A DNA stretch of 64,000 bases. Source: Alentia gelatinosa. Its lineage: Eukaryota > Annelida > Polychaeta > Phyllodocida > Polynoidae. The notes beneath the pieces were generated by a model. It searched no databases. It was not told where the DNA came from and saw nothing but the letters and a program-made list of their open reading frames with translations. The stretch lies in NCBI GenBank assembly GCA_950022655.1, contig OX465584.1:62250841-62314840 (forward strand), given 5' to 3'. Position 1 is the first letter of the stretch; each line of letters opens with the position of its first letter. Of this stretch, positions 21,609 through 34,218 are shown piece by piece. A program made the translations under genes and the position numbers.

Positions 21609-22085
21609 ATGAAGCTCGAAGAGGTGAGGCAGTTTGTATACCTAGGTATTCCATTAGACTCTAGCCTAAACGTTAATCCACACACAAAGAACTTGATAAA
21701 GAAGGCTGCCCATAAGACCTACCTTTTATCTCAAATAAGGAAGTACTTAACCAAGGACCAATCTGTTAATATCTATAAAAGTAAAGTTCTGCCATTTTTT
21801 GAATATGGTGATATTTCTGCGCATAACTGCAATGCTGAACTGACCAACAAATTACAATGCATACAGAATAAAGGCTTGAAAATCTGCCTGAAAACTAATA
21901 CCCGAACTTATACAAATTTGATTCATACCCCATGCAAAATTGATAAATTTGATGAACGAAGGGAAGCTTACCTGATAAACTTTGCATATAGAAGAAGTCA
22001 TAACCCTAAATATGTCACTGAACCAATAAGAAATACACTCACTATTGACCCCTTCAGGTTGAAAGCTTACAGGAGAGGCACTTAG
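21609..22085 (+). pseudogene. LINE reverse transcriptase C-terminal fragment (unit 1)
   Basis: A 158-codon open stretch homologous to the C-terminal part of the LINE at 11203-14453 but clearly a different element: 'VYLGIPLDSSLNVNPHTKNL', 'KVLPFFEYGDI', 'LTNKLQCIQNKGLKICLK' and 'RREAYLINFAYRR' match 'YKYLGICLEPTLSYNLHITQ', 'TIIPYFDYGDI', 'LINKLQIAQNKCLRICLK' and 'RRNTHVLNFMYQR'. The upstream reverse transcriptase core is missing, so it is a 5'-truncated remnant. Confidence 0.85.
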
Positions 22086-22921
22086 TATACAGCATATAGC
22101 CTATGATCCATGAGCGCCACTATGACACCCCCCCAGCAGCTGTTCTTCACTAAAGGAGGTGAAAAAGTAGCTGTTCTTCACTATTAGGGGTGCAAAAGAA
22201 GTAAGTGATTATTGGAAAATGTCACTTTTCTTGCCTTGCTCGCATATGTAAATAAAGTGTTCCATGTAAAAGACATCATGTCCTGGGTTTTAGCATTATA
22301 TCTTCCTGCTCTGGGATCGGTGTAGAGAGTCAAAGGAACCTTGGTTAAACATTGAAAGGCAGCTGAATTTTGTAAGAAAAAAGAGCCAGAATACAGGTTT
22401 TGTGCCCCGACCACCTAGTGACTGCTTCATGAACTAACAATGGCTCTGTCCCCTATAAATCATTCATGTTATGGAATGAATTGACATAGAAATGAGGCTC
22501 TTACCTACGTGTAAAGATCCGTTGTACCCAAAGAAGAAACTATAACAAGTAAGTTATGTTTGAAATAACGAGGCGTACCAAAGATTCACGTCCTTACCCC
22601 ACCGTATTGTGACCACGTAATATATTCCCAACTGCGGAACACACGTTCCATCGGAACATTAGAAATTAAACAAATATAACAAGTAAGTTACCTCAGATGT
22701 ATTAATGTGTTTAAATGTGTAATGTCCCAAAATCCTAACTTCATCACCAGATACTGTGAATCCAATTTGATATAACAACTTCACCTTTTTTTTTTTTTTT
22801 CTCCTTTATTTTGATCTGAATATATCATATTGTTTGTTTGTTCTGGCTCCTAGCCATACCATGTACTCTATTGTTCTCCTGTGATTGACCTCTGTAAAAC
22901 CCTGGCTTAAAAATGACCTGT
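22086..22921. other. Noncoding unit sequence
   Basis: No gene supported. 'agctgttcttcacta' occurs twice (22139-22153 and 22172-22186). A pure T run lies at 22786-22800, interrupted by a C in unit 2. Confidence 0.5.
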
Positions 22922-23215
22922 GACCTATTTCACTAGACAGTGACATGTCTAGATGGTGTGTCCGGTTTCATAAGAACTAGACATTAGACTTCGTTTTGTC
23001 CGTTATTGCTTGCACTGTTGGTGCCGCTTTTCATATCTGTCTAACACTTTTGTCACAGAACTAGTGAAACAGGTCCATGATGTGTCTAGATTTGTCTAAT
23101 TCTTATGTTTGGGGTCTGTATTTCCTATGGGCAGCTACTTGTGGTGTCACGAAACTAGACAAACCCAATGTCTGTATGGTGTCATAGACATGTCACGAGA
23201 CTAGTGAAACAGGTC
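22922..23215. mobile_element. CCWGG-type TIR element, GACCTGTTTC family (unit 1, second)
   Basis: The left end GACCTATTTCACTAG (22922) and right end inverted GACCTGTTTCACTAG (to 23215) flank about 290 bp. Flanks are CCTGT (left) and CCAGG (right), so the target duplication is imperfect. 'gacatgtctaga' follows both ends. Confidence 0.7.
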
Positions 23216-23344
23216 CCAGGTGTGCACTGAATAACTCATCTCGACAGTTATCAGTGGCCACTGGAGCCTAAGGAAGACAGGGACAAGTATAATTAGTGGG
23301 CCCACCAGTATATTTAAAAACTGAAAAAAGAATTAATCAAAAGG

Positions 23345-23670
23345 TTTGAGTTAGATTTAGCCTATGGATAGTTTTCTGTTACCCACTTGCACCCAGTCAA
23401 CTTGCCATTTCACTAACTGCCACAGTCTAGGATCAAAACATATCAAGCAACAGGGGATCATGAGGTATTTCGGTCTTGAGTGATTGGTCATGGTCAGTCG
23501 GGCACACCTGTAAGACCCTGAGACACTGGCTCCCTGCTCTGTTCTCACTTTCACAGTGAATAGCATGCAGACAGTGAAGGGACAGTTTTCTGGAAGCACA
23601 CTGAAAGTTCAATGTGACAACTCTAACCTCTAGATGATGTATTTAGGGCATGCAAGCACGCTCTGATAAA
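23345..23670. repeat. Dispersed repeat, copy 2 of a pair within the unit
   Basis: Partner of 17260-17600 (see there), same orientation. Unit 2 copies are at about 36700-37030 and 42800-43125. In unit 3 this second copy is lost in the 2.8-kb deletion. Confidence 0.7.
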
Positions 23671-25139
23671 ACTATTAAGTGCAAGTACTCCATAAATAGC
23701 TTCTAAGGTTTTGGATGAACTTGTTGACCATGGGGAGTGAGTGGTTCCTGGTCCTTCCCATGATGGTATTCTTAAGGAATCCTCTTTGGGGATTGTCACT
23801 GATAATGCTGGATTCATCCTTGTCAGGCTTCTCAACTCTCATGAGTTGATGAAAAGTGACACCAGGTTTCATTTTTTAGACGCCACCAACTCCATGGAGA
23901 ACACGGTAACAATAAAAGATTTGTATATGCATAAATAACCTGAGGTATACCCTAAGCCAACCCCATCGCCATCAAGATGACACAGTTTGCCGCCTTGAGT
24001 TCCTAGATTTCCGCTAAATATGGCTGAAATATCAACCACATACAGAGACTTACATGCAGCAAGTCCCTAAGACACCTGATGAGAATTCTGTATAGATTCA
24101 AAACCACAAGCCCGTGAAAATCCTCTTTTTCAACTTGGGATCAGACCTAAACAACCTGAAACAGATAAGAGCAAAAGACACTCAAATCTGGGCCCAAGAG
24201 CACAAAAAGGACCTTTCAACACCCCCCCCCCCCCCCCCCCACCTGGGTTGTGTATAAGGATTGGTACCAGAGCCACCCCCCAACCTGATATGCCTTGTCC
24301 GCTCCTAGCGAGCGAACAAAGAGAGTCAGCTGACACACCACCACCAGCCGGTTGCAAGGTTGCACTGGGAAAAGGCGTCATTAGCAATGAAAAGAGGCCA
24401 TGGGAAATGCCGACCTACATTGGGTCATCGATTCAGATACACACTTATGGTTGTGTTACCGTAGGGTATGCTTTGTCAAATCCACACAGGTATCAAATGG
24501 TAACCTGTCAAAAGGGCCTATAAGGCCACCACAACTGTGTTCTTTTCAGTGGTGTCAGACACCAGGCCCGTGTATCCCATTGGGAAGCCGGAATATAGGT
24601 AGTCATATAGCTCCTAGCCATCATCACTAGACATATGTATATGCAGCCATATAACTATCACGGACATGGTCTTTAAGTTTGGCATTCATACATATAGATG
24701 AAAAAGGTTTGCCTACAGTCCCTTGTTCCTGCATTATCAACACTGCTGCTGCAACCGCCTCAACACTCACCACCTCTCGTTATGTATGTAGCTTTATCTC
24801 AACCCTGGTATTTTTGTGCCATAGGCTTAACATTGGGAACTCGTTCTCCATGTCCCTACAAGAGTTGCAGTTCATTCTCGATGCTTTATATCCTGTGTGT
24901 TGTCCATTCCTTTTGTGTGTACAGGGGTGAGATAAATACAGAAAGCAACTCCTTTTGGTTAAAGAAGTTGTTCTACAACTCGTTTGAATGCTACTTGATA
25001 TTCACTTGGCTGTCGCCTTGTTCATATCACTCCACATCAAACTTGTAAAGAATGATGACTTTGACCATAACTTGTTGGTTTCTTCTTTAATCTGGTCAAT
25101 GCAATCGCTGCTGTTTTGCTTGTACTATCTACTTTAATG
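23671..25139. other. Noncoding unit sequence with polyC tract
   Basis: No gene supported; overlapping short frames such as 24679-25048 have no recognisable domain. A poly-C run of 19 lies at 24222-24240 (17 in unit 2, 43699-43715). Unit 2 has 22 bp ('aaatggtagcctgtcaaaaa' region, 43327-43348) that unit 1 lacks at about 23871. Confidence 0.5.
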
Positions 25140-25345
25140 GGGTGTTCCACTGGACCAATGGTAGCTGATTCTGTAGCCAGACAATCGCCGATCATTATCG
25201 GATGCCCTAGAATTTCTCAAATCTTTGAAAATGGTCATTTATTAAACTATTATTATCAGAATTAAATAAATTACAATATGTGAGCTTCCTCTACAGGGCC
25301 AGGAACAATTGATCGGGTGAGAAATCGGCCCGGTGGAGCACACCC
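25140..25345. mobile_element. 206-bp TIR element, GGGTGTTCCACTGG ends (unit 1)
   Basis: The left end GGGTGTTCCACTGGACC faces the right end, which inverted reads GGGTGTGCTCCACCGGGCC. No coding capacity. Target duplication not evident. Also at 44615-44820 and 62031-62236. Confidence 0.6.
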
Positions 25346-25417
25346 TCTAAGGCTGTGTTTGATTTTGTTTGTTTGGATAACTTATGGCAACATGTGGTTT
25401 AAATATGAAGCGAACGA

Positions 25418-26414
25418 CCTGGGGGTCGTTTTATTTTCAACTCTCCTGGGCGAGGAGAGTGCCCAGGAGGGATAGCTCCACTGAGGATAATTTTCAGGAG
25501 ATCTCCTCAATCTCGTTCGATTTACCCTGTCCTTGGGAGGGAGAGAAATCCTCGGCCGAAGTCTCCTTTGAGAGAGCCCCAGGAGAAAATAAACCTGTAG
25601 GAGACTTTTGAGGAGACTTGAAAGAGAGGCTGTGTATACTGCAGGTGGTGGGTGAATTAGATACTTTGAAATATCGATCCCAAACTGTCCTGGGTCCTCT
25701 CCCCGGGCGCCCCAGGGTGCTGTTGAATAATCACGGATATTTCCTGAGGCAGGAGGATAAGATCTAACTCAGGACGGAGGAGATCTTGGAGGATCCTTGC
25801 AAAATATCGTTTCATAAACTAGATCCTTGGTGAACAATAGAATCCCTCCTGCAAATTATCCTTCTTGTGACACGGATAATTTCTCAGGACAAGTCCAAGA
25901 CGATTCCTAGGAGACTTGCAGACAAGCTACCCCTTGTGGTAGACAGAGTGAAGCAATATTCTGAGGCTCCACAAGAATCGTTGCATAAATCTACGATCAC
26001 CCAGATCCTCTACAGGGTTCTATCTTTCCTTAAAATGAGGCACAGCCTTTCACATTAGATTAAGACCATCTATTTAAAAGATATACTGCTGATTCCAGTA
26101 AAAATATCACCTTATTATACTATATTCTGAGGACAAGCTGCATCTAGCACTGCCCTCTAGCTGTCCCTCTTGGAGGACAAGTTTGGACGAGTTGGGACAA
26201 TTTGGAGGAGAAATCCCACCTTCAGGATTTTGTTATGAAACGACTTTTGTCCACCCAAATTTGATCCTGTCCTTCACTTGTCCTGCCTGTAGGATTTCAA
26301 AATTTATGCAACGATATTTCCCCAAGGACGGTCCGAGGATCATTTCTAGGACATATCTGTGATTATTCAACAGCACCCAGGACTCCTTGGGCAGAAAATA
26401 AAACACCCCCGTGG
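25418..26414. mobile_element. Long-TIR element closing the unit (unit 1)
   Basis: Flank CCTGG (25418-25422), then GGGTCGTTTTATTTTC; the right end inverted reads GGGGGTGTTTTATTTTC. Interior blocks also pair inverted: 'gggtgctgttgaataatcac' (25717) with 'gattattcaacagcaccc' (26362), and 'gcaaaatatcgtttcata'. Many GGACAAG and CCTAGGAG motifs. In unit 3 the element is longer (62309-63616) and its right flank is an intact CCAGG, mutated here. No transposase. Confidence 0.75.
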
Positions 26415-28373
26415 ACTATGAAAACTATGAGGCCTAGGCTGTTAAGCTATCTGGGTTACACATAATTGACAGATTTCTATGTGACATTTGCTGTGTATGC
26501 TATGTTTCAAACTCTGTGGACTCAACTGGTCACTTGTTGACCTACATTTGTGTTTTCTAAAAAAACAAGGTGAAATTCTAAAGGATGGCGGCCATTTTCT
26601 ATCCTCCAAACTGTTTTCTACTCACAGAGACATCTTAGGTTATCGTTGGGCGATTATCTCTTATGAAAAACAGGGCCCTGGTCTCATTTGTTTGTAAAGC
26701 TTCAGTACAGGTGGTATATTCTGAATACTACAATAGCCTTACTAAAACTGCTATACAATATAGAGAATATCTACAATTGCTTGTAAGAAAGCAAATGCAA
26801 CTGATTAATTTATGCTGCACATTGTAGATGGAAATCGCAAACAAAGTATGTAACACTGTCTCAGCTGTAAATAAAACCTTTTTTCAATGAGATATGATCT
26901 CAAAGATATAATTCTCTCTGTGAGGTACACAATCCCAGTATCTAAAATGTCAGGTATGCCTAACCTCTCAATGTGTAAAGGGATGATTTATAATTGTTTT
27001 ATCAGTTTTATTCTAATTGTAACAAAGGAGAGCAACTGCATTTGTATTCTGCCGGGAGGTCTGCAATCATTTTAAGTAGAGATGTGTCAGGCTCATCTTG
27101 ATTTTGTTGTTTATTGGTGCAAAACAGTGTAAATCTGGGAAGGTTGAACAGAATCACATACATATCAGACATTCTTACTGCGAGTGTCTTCTGGTTCACT
27201 TCCATCAACAACCTTTAATAGGACTACATAGGTATTTCATTCGAAAAGACATACTCATAGGTAATTACATAGAACTGCATAGAGAATCGTATGAATACAC
27301 AATATTCCACAAGTTTGGAAGGGCCGCAATCTTCATCGAGGTGAAGCCGAGTGACGATTACAGCACTTTCAAATGAGTGGAGTATTGTTTATTTTACGAT
27401 TCGAGTGCGGTTCTGGATTTATCTCACCCCTTTCAAAGTTAGGGTAGTTGAAATTTCTTGTCTTGTCTTGTCATCTCTCTGAAATTCTGGCCGCTGATTG
27501 GTCAATCGCCTATAACGTCATCTCATATTCACTACACCACGATCATGGCGTAGTATTGTCACTTTATCTGGGTGGTCGTTGAGTATTTTTTTCCAATGTT
27601 ATTCCTATGGCTACACTTGTACCAGGCGTGAGATAAACTAGTAGGATTTTACGGTTATTCATATTTTATCAATAGATTTATTACCTACCTATCACAAAGC
27701 TTCGGATTTCATTAGAGGACTTTCATATTCTGCCGGGAGGTCTGCAATCATTTTAATTAGAGATATGTCAGGCTCATCTTGATTTTGCTGTTCATTGGTG
27801 CCCGACAGTGTACATCTGGGAAGGTTGAGCAGAATCACATACATATCAGACATTCTCACTGCGAGTGTCTTCTGGTTCACTTCCATCAACAACCTTTGAT
27901 AGGACTACATAGGCATTTCATTCGAAAAGACATACTCATAGGTAATTACATAGAACTGCATAGAGATTTTATGGTCATTCATATTTTATCAATAGATTTA
28001 TTACTTACCTTCATTAGAGGACTTATCATACACCTATTCCAGAGTCTCTAGTGAAAATATGGTTTTGAAAAATGTCTTCATTCTCACACGGTGTCCCGTG
28101 TTTGCTGGAAAAAACGGAAGGAATAGATCATCTGCCACGTCTTACACATCCTCTAGTAAAACTTCATTTAAAGTGTATTTACTTATTAGAGTTTGGGTAA
28201 CTATGAGATATAGAAGCTAGAGACTTATGGTATACACAAACCTAGCTTGGATGTAAACCTAAAAATACTCTTCAGTTTGTCCTGTGATAATTTATTTATT
28301 TGATGATCTATGCGCTAATGACATTTTATTTTGCTTTTGATGAAATGTTATTCTAAAGTCTCTGTTTATCAGT

Positions 28374-29435
28374 ATGAATATTCAAACATTTCAGAGAAAT
28401 CCTATCAAGATGATGTCTGGAAGGAAGGCCCTCCATGGCTATGGCTATCTAGCTATCATCATTGTCTTCTGGGTCAGTTCAAGTACTGCTGTGCAACTTC
28501 TTCAGAGGGAAGTCCCTGACTTCGAATTGAGCCTCTTCAGGTACCTTGGTGGGATGATTCTGTCTGCAGCTTCCCTTTGCTTCTACAGCAAGGAAAACCT
28601 TGCAATATCAAAGGAGCAATATCCCTATATTCTTTTAATGTCTATATCTACTTTGGGATTCAATATTTTCTTCTTTTATGCAAACTCTATTCTTCCACTG
28701 ACCCACGTGGCAGGACTAACTCAAGCCTCTCGATGCATATCAATCTGCATTGCCTCAAAAATATTTCTGAAGGAAAAGCAGAAGAGTATAACTATTCTTT
28801 CCATCTTCGGAGGTTCACTTGGGAGTTTGTTTCTAGTACAGCCTTGGCTTGACTTTACGAATGGATTTACACCAGGATTTCTTGAACTGCATACAGGATC
28901 TATGAACATGTCAAATGACTTGAGTAATGTAACAGTTAATCATACCATTCAAATAGTATTCTCAAATTATCCTTGGATTTTACCAAGTGGTTACCTAGCA
29001 GTGTTTTTTGCTGCCATTTCTGACACTCCATTTTTCTTCTCTGCAGGTATTTACCTGAAGAATGTGAATCCTGCATTATTAATGTTTCTGACATCTTCAT
29101 TTTGTGTTCCATCCAGTCTGGTGCTTTCAATGTATTTAGAACAACCTGTTTTGCTCACAAATCCATATTCTATTATGTTGGTGTCCATACATGTGGTCAG
29201 CACTACAGTAGCAATTCTTGCAGAAGTGAAAGCTTGTCAACTGATCAATCCAACACAAGTGACTATATTTGAAAGTCTTACAACCATAGGAAATTTATTG
29301 CCTCAGTACACCATACTAAGTGCACATTTGTATGGAAGAAAGAATGCCTTAGAAGTAATTGGCTGCATTATCTTGACTGCATCAGTGTGTTTAAATGGGC
29401 TTCTATCCACTGATGATGAAACACGTTTAGTTTGA
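28374..29435 (+). CDS. DMT/EamA (SLC35-like) 10-TM transporter, copy 2
   Basis: A 353-residue paralogue of copy 1, open from the same ATG with the same upstream context. The protein differs at a single residue (Ile194 for Met194, in the loop before TM6). The nucleotide differences are Thr161 ACA/ACG, Leu183 CTG/TTG and the codon 194 change. All ten TM segments and the three sequons of the 158-203 loop are kept. It lies in the middle unit, so the mosaic structure predicts it is the youngest duplicate of copy 1. Confidence 0.85.
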   Translation: MNIQTFQRNPIKMMSGRKALHGYGYLAIIIVFWVSSSTAVQLLQREVPDFELSLFRYLGGMILSAASLCFYSKENLAISKEQYPYILLMSISTLGFNIFFFYANSILPLTHVAGLTQASRCISICIASKIFLKEKQKSITILSIFGGSLGSLFLVQPWLDFTNGFTPGFLELHTGSMNMSNDLSNVTVNHTIQIVFSNYPWILPSGYLAVFFAAISDTPFFFSAGIYLKNVNPALLMFLTSSFCVPSSLVLSMYLEQPVLLTNPYSIMLVSIHVVSTTVAILAEVKACQLINPTQVTIFESLTTIGNLLPQYTILSAHLYGRKNALEVIGCIILTASVCLNGLLSTDDETRLV

Positions 29436-29489
29436 CAAGGACATTAGTAAACCTTTACCCCCAACTTGCTAAAAAAACAAGAGAGAGAC

Positions 29490-29973
29490 AATGGTTGGAG
29501 AATTTAAAAATCAATCTTTGTCAATCACTTCGCTGCCTAGATATGTGTGCATACCAGGAAGATAGGTACCTAGACTTTTGTAGGAGGCACACCCTTACCC
29601 CTTTTCCCACGTCTAATCAAACATTAATTAGGTATGTGACTTATAGATCTATCAACATGCTTAAACTTTTGTTTTTAAAGCAATACTTGGGAGCAATTTA
29701 ACATTTGTACAAAGGGAGGCATTACATGACGCACTCAAAGATAATTATCCTCTACATCTGACTCTAAGAAGGGCAAGGAGAACAATGGGAGATAGGGTGT
29801 GCCGCAAAGATCCTGTGACACCAGACTTGCTGTTAACCTTGGTAAATGCCTTGAATATTCTATCACTGAGGTTGCCGGTGATATGGACTGCAGCCCAAAT
29901 TATGTTTTATGGCCTCCTGAGATGGTCAAAAGTGCTACCAACATCAGCAAAAGTTCCTAGACCACTATCGTGA
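29490..29973 (+). pseudogene. Tyrosine recombinase fragment, unit 2
   Basis: Same remnant as in unit 1. Here the first frame stays open across the position where units 1 and 3 have TGA (reads 'NLCQSLRCLDMCAYQEDRY'), through two substitutions special to unit 2. The frameshift before 'ALKDNYPLHL' and the missing catalytic C-terminus remain, so it is still a pseudogene. Confidence 0.75.
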
Positions 29974-30647
29974 CCTGTGCCGACGGGACATAATGGTACC
30001 ACCAGAATGACTGTCAATGACAATCAGACAGTCAAAGATGGACCAGTTCCGGTCGAAGAATTCGCTGAATTTAGCCAACCGGAATCAAATGGAGATAAAG
30101 AGAACAAGAGTTTGATTATATCATTTAATTTTATGTTTGGCTTGGATTATAAATGTTATAAGGATATTATAGTCGCCCGACTGTCCATAAATGTGAGTAT
30201 ATTTACTGTAAAACAAATCATTAAGGCGGTTATATTAAATGTGTAAACTGAACCTGATCGTTATGGAATTAGGGATGGCAGAGTTCGCTGAACTTAGCCA
30301 ACTAAAATCATCTGGAGATGATAAGATATTAATAACACGATATTGATCTTATGCTGTATCTGGATGTTATAATATGTAGGGTAGAATATTATTATCGTAA
30401 CTACAGTGGATGAGGGCTTTAACTCTACATGGAGTTGATCGAGAAAGGAATCTATAGGGTAAGGAACTTCCTGGCCGACGTGCAACAAATCCAGATATCT
30501 GACTTACGCCAATGTGAGTATATCCAATATGCTTGTATGCTAATCTCAATATACATATATTTATGTACTATTAACAAGGTATGTCTTGATTTTGTTTGAT
30601 GATAATAACTATGACTAGAACTAGGTACTCAAGTAAAAGCTGCTAGG

Positions 30648-33600
30648 GTGTTAGCCTTAACTCGGCTGTGGCATTGTATTTGTTCGCAACGATCAATGTA
30701 CAACGACCCCAGTTGTCGATGTTGTACTATTGAAGTCCAAACTGGACTACTGTTTCACTTACCTATAAAAGGTAATGACTACACTAATGATAAGATGAAT
30801 GAAATGCGCAACTTTAATCTGTCCAAAAATAATGAAACTATTTCACAAAACCCAAACCTGTTGTTTAAGGATGAGTGGGAAGACTATAGAAAACATTGTT
30901 GTATTGGCTGTGTATGGAGTGAGACGGGGATTTCTGGACCTATGTATAAGTGTGAACCAGAGTACCTTATGAAGGGAATGAAGTATATAGATACTATTGA
31001 TTGTATACACAGATCTATGTCAAACATGAAAACAGTCACTAAACTTATAAAGGAGAATGATAGATAGTATTTCATGCATTGAAGATCTAGAAAGGAGAAA
31101 AGGTCTTAAAATATTACATTTAAACATTTGGAGCTTTAAGAAGAAATACGAGAGATTAAGGATGGAACTATGTAATAAAAAAATTGATATCTTCACAATA
31201 TCAGAATCTTGGATGACTAAAAATGATGTAACAAATGCATATACCATACCAGGATACCACACCCATAGAAATGACAGAATGTGGAAGGAAAACCCCAATG
31301 ATGCTGATCCAAAAAAGGGAGGGGGGATTTTAACCTTAATAAGGAACGACATCGCACATGATGAACAAAAATATAGTGAACATAATACCAGTACAAACTA
31401 TATAGAATTACAAATTATTGAAATAAACAAGCCAATGATGAAACCAATAATATTGATAAATGTATATAGATCTCCATGAGGAAACAAACAAAATTTTATT
31501 GACCACTTACGGACTTTAACTGAAGATTACTGAGGTATACAAAAAAAGAAATCTTTATAATCGGAGATATGAATATAGATGCTAGCAAAAAAAATGAAAT
31601 CCACACAAAGGAATTGATAAATAACATGCAGTCACTGGGTTTAAACCAAATAATAAAAGAAGTTACTAGATTTTCGGAAGCCAACACAATGATAGATCTG
31701 ATATTTACAAATTCGAACTATATTAAAGAATCACTCAACAACAACCTTAGTGACCACCAAATCATCTTTGTAAATCGTAAAAAAAGAGAAGATATATTAT
31801 TTAAAGAAACTTTTATTGGAAGGAGTTACAAAAACCACAATAGCGAAGAAATGATTACTTACCTGGAGAGTCTAGAGTAGCAGGAATTCGAGGAATATGA
31901 TACAGCAGAAGGCAAATGGGATTACCTATTAAACAAGCTCATGAATTACCTCGATGTACAATGCCCAAAAAACAAGAATTCACAGTAAAAACCAAGAATG
32001 ACCCATAGATGGATGGTGATATAGCTCTTCTTATTAAAGATAGAAATAGGATGTGGACTAAAGCAAAATGTACAAAGAAAATTTAAGACATAAATAATGC
32101 CAAAATAGCTAGAAACTATGTTAATAAAAAAGTCAAAGAAGCAAGACAAAACTTTATACTAGATGAGATAGAACACTATAAATCCGAACCAAAGACATTC
32201 TGGAAAAGTATTAAATCAATTATTCCTGGCACATGTGCCAAAGAAAAACAAAAGATAGAAATAGTAGACGATAATCACAAACAAATACCAGAACACGAAA
32301 TACAGAATCATATAAATAAATATTTTCTAAACATAGGAAAAAAATTATCTGAAAATAAATACACACCATGGATTAGTCACGATAAACCAACTAACATAGA
32401 GATGGACGATATCAAAACTGACGTGGATGAAATCACAGGACTACTGAAAGAATCTAACACTAAAAAACCATCAGGGCATGATAACATCCCCACAGACATT
32501 ATGAGAGACTTCCTATTGTATAATATAAAACGTTTCACAACTATTTGTTACCTAATTTTCAATACTACCTGTATTCCAAACTCTTGGAAGAAATCTACCG
32601 TGACTCCTGTACCAAAAGGAGGGAACCAAAAGTTATGTACAAATCTGAGGCCCATTTCAGTATTACAATACCAAGGGAAACTCTTAGAAAAAGTTATAAA
32701 TAATAAACTATTTTTACATATAAATGAGAAAAATATATTAGTACCTGTACAAGGTAGTGGCTCAAATCACAGATGATGTGTTGAGAAATGTTAATATTGG
32801 CAGAGTGACTGGGACTGTCTTCATTGATTTGAGCAAGGCTTTTGACACCGTAGACCACTCCACCTCGTTACCAAACTACAAAATTATGGAATTAGAGGCA
32901 AAAATCTGGACCTGTTTAGAAACTATCTAAATGACAGACAACAAATCACAAAAGTCAATAATAAAAAATCGGATGGAGGAGGAGTGGTCTGCGGTGTCCC
33001 ACAAGGCTCGAACCTTGGCCCGACTTTGTTTTTATTATATGTGAATGATGTAATCAGTTAAGTTAATGGAGTTGAAATATTGTTATACGCAGACGATACT
33101 GTGTTATATGTGCATGGCAATGATCAGGACTGTGTTAAAGATAAGCTACAGAAAGGTCTTCTGGATTTTGCCACCTGGTGTGAGATAAATAAACTAAGTA
33201 TAAATGTCTCTAAAACCAAAAGCATGGTCTTCAGCTCACAAGCTCGGTGTAAAACGATTGGTGATTTATCACTAAAATTGGATGACAAAATTATACAGAG
33301 AGTATACTCATACAAATATTTGGGCATTTGCCTAGAACCGACCCTCTCCTATAATTTGCACATAACACAAACTCTTAACAAAATTGCATTCAAAATCTAT
33401 CAACTCGCTAAGATGTGACCATTTTTGAACATAAACGCAGCACTACAAATCTATAAATCAACTATAATTCCATATTTTGACTATGGTGATATTTTATTTG
33501 CAAACTCCTCCAAACATCTAATAAATAAATTACAAATTGCACAGAATAAATGTCTATGAATCTGTTTAAAATCTGATAACCAAGCAAATGTAGCCCAAAT

Positions 33601-33898
33601 CCATGCACAAGCTGAAATACCATACCTACTTGATAGACGAAATACACATGTTCTGAACTTCATGTATCAAAGGACTCTGAATGATAAATATCTTGATAAA
33701 AGAAACCTATTAACGAGACAGTTTGGAGCACCTGTTCTAAGAATATTAAACCCAAACACCTCGATGTATATGAAGAGTGTTGAACTTGCGGGTAGTTGGC
33801 TGTGGAACAATTTATCTCCCCTAGTAAGAAACACAGAATCCCTAAAAGAATTTAAATCACTGACAAAGAAATTACTTGCCGAAAAAATTCCGAAATAA
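30648..33898 (+). pseudogene. Dead LINE (endonuclease plus RT), unit 2
   Basis: Nearly identical to the unit 1 copy and sharing its disabling changes: TGA after 'VYRSP' (about 31477), TAG in 'LESLE' (31878), the 35-bp deletion at the GFRRG motif (about 32754), the frameshift after 'FDTVDHS', TAA in the ND-S-VNG stretch and TGA before 'PFLNIN'. It keeps Trp in 'TISESWMT' (Leu in unit 1). It adds its own breaks: one base lost near 31526 ('gaagattactg') and a TGA at about 33557 ('tgtctatga'). Confidence 0.9.
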
Positions 33899-34218
33899 TT
33901 ATACCTAAACGATAAAGAAAACAAGGCCTATCATAGAATACAAACTATATTACTCCTTACTATTATATCTTATATGTTTGACTGAATGTGTAATGCGATT
34001 GTAGATGAACTAACCATAGTGAGCATACACTATGAGCGCATTGTGTGTGGTTTGGGGGTCTCTGTCTGCCTGCATGTATGGATACAGCAATAATGATTGA
34101 TGTACAAGTCAACCTGCGCAAAAATTGTAGAGAAATTGGGTTACGCGTGGTGTCGATAAAAACCAGCCTATAGGCTGACAACATCTCATTTTTATTGGTT
34201 GGTTATAAAAACAAGAAA

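Larger units (their letters stand above)
7071..26573. repeat. Segmental duplication unit 1 (about 19.5 kb)
   Basis: Homology to units 2 and 3 begins at about 7071, inside the MITE at 6655-7176, and runs without rearrangement to the start of unit 2. Taking the MITE right end as reference (7172, 26677, 46150, 63880) gives periods of 19,505, 19,473 and 17,730 bp. Unit 1 alone keeps about 75 bp at 7313-7386 that units 2 and 3 lack, and lacks 28 bp near 8667 that they have. Confidence 0.95.

Noticed and set aside
24679..25048. 83- and 116-codon frames preserved in all three units
   Set aside because: Two overlapping frames, no domain, and substitutions do not favour either; conservation is explained by recent duplication.
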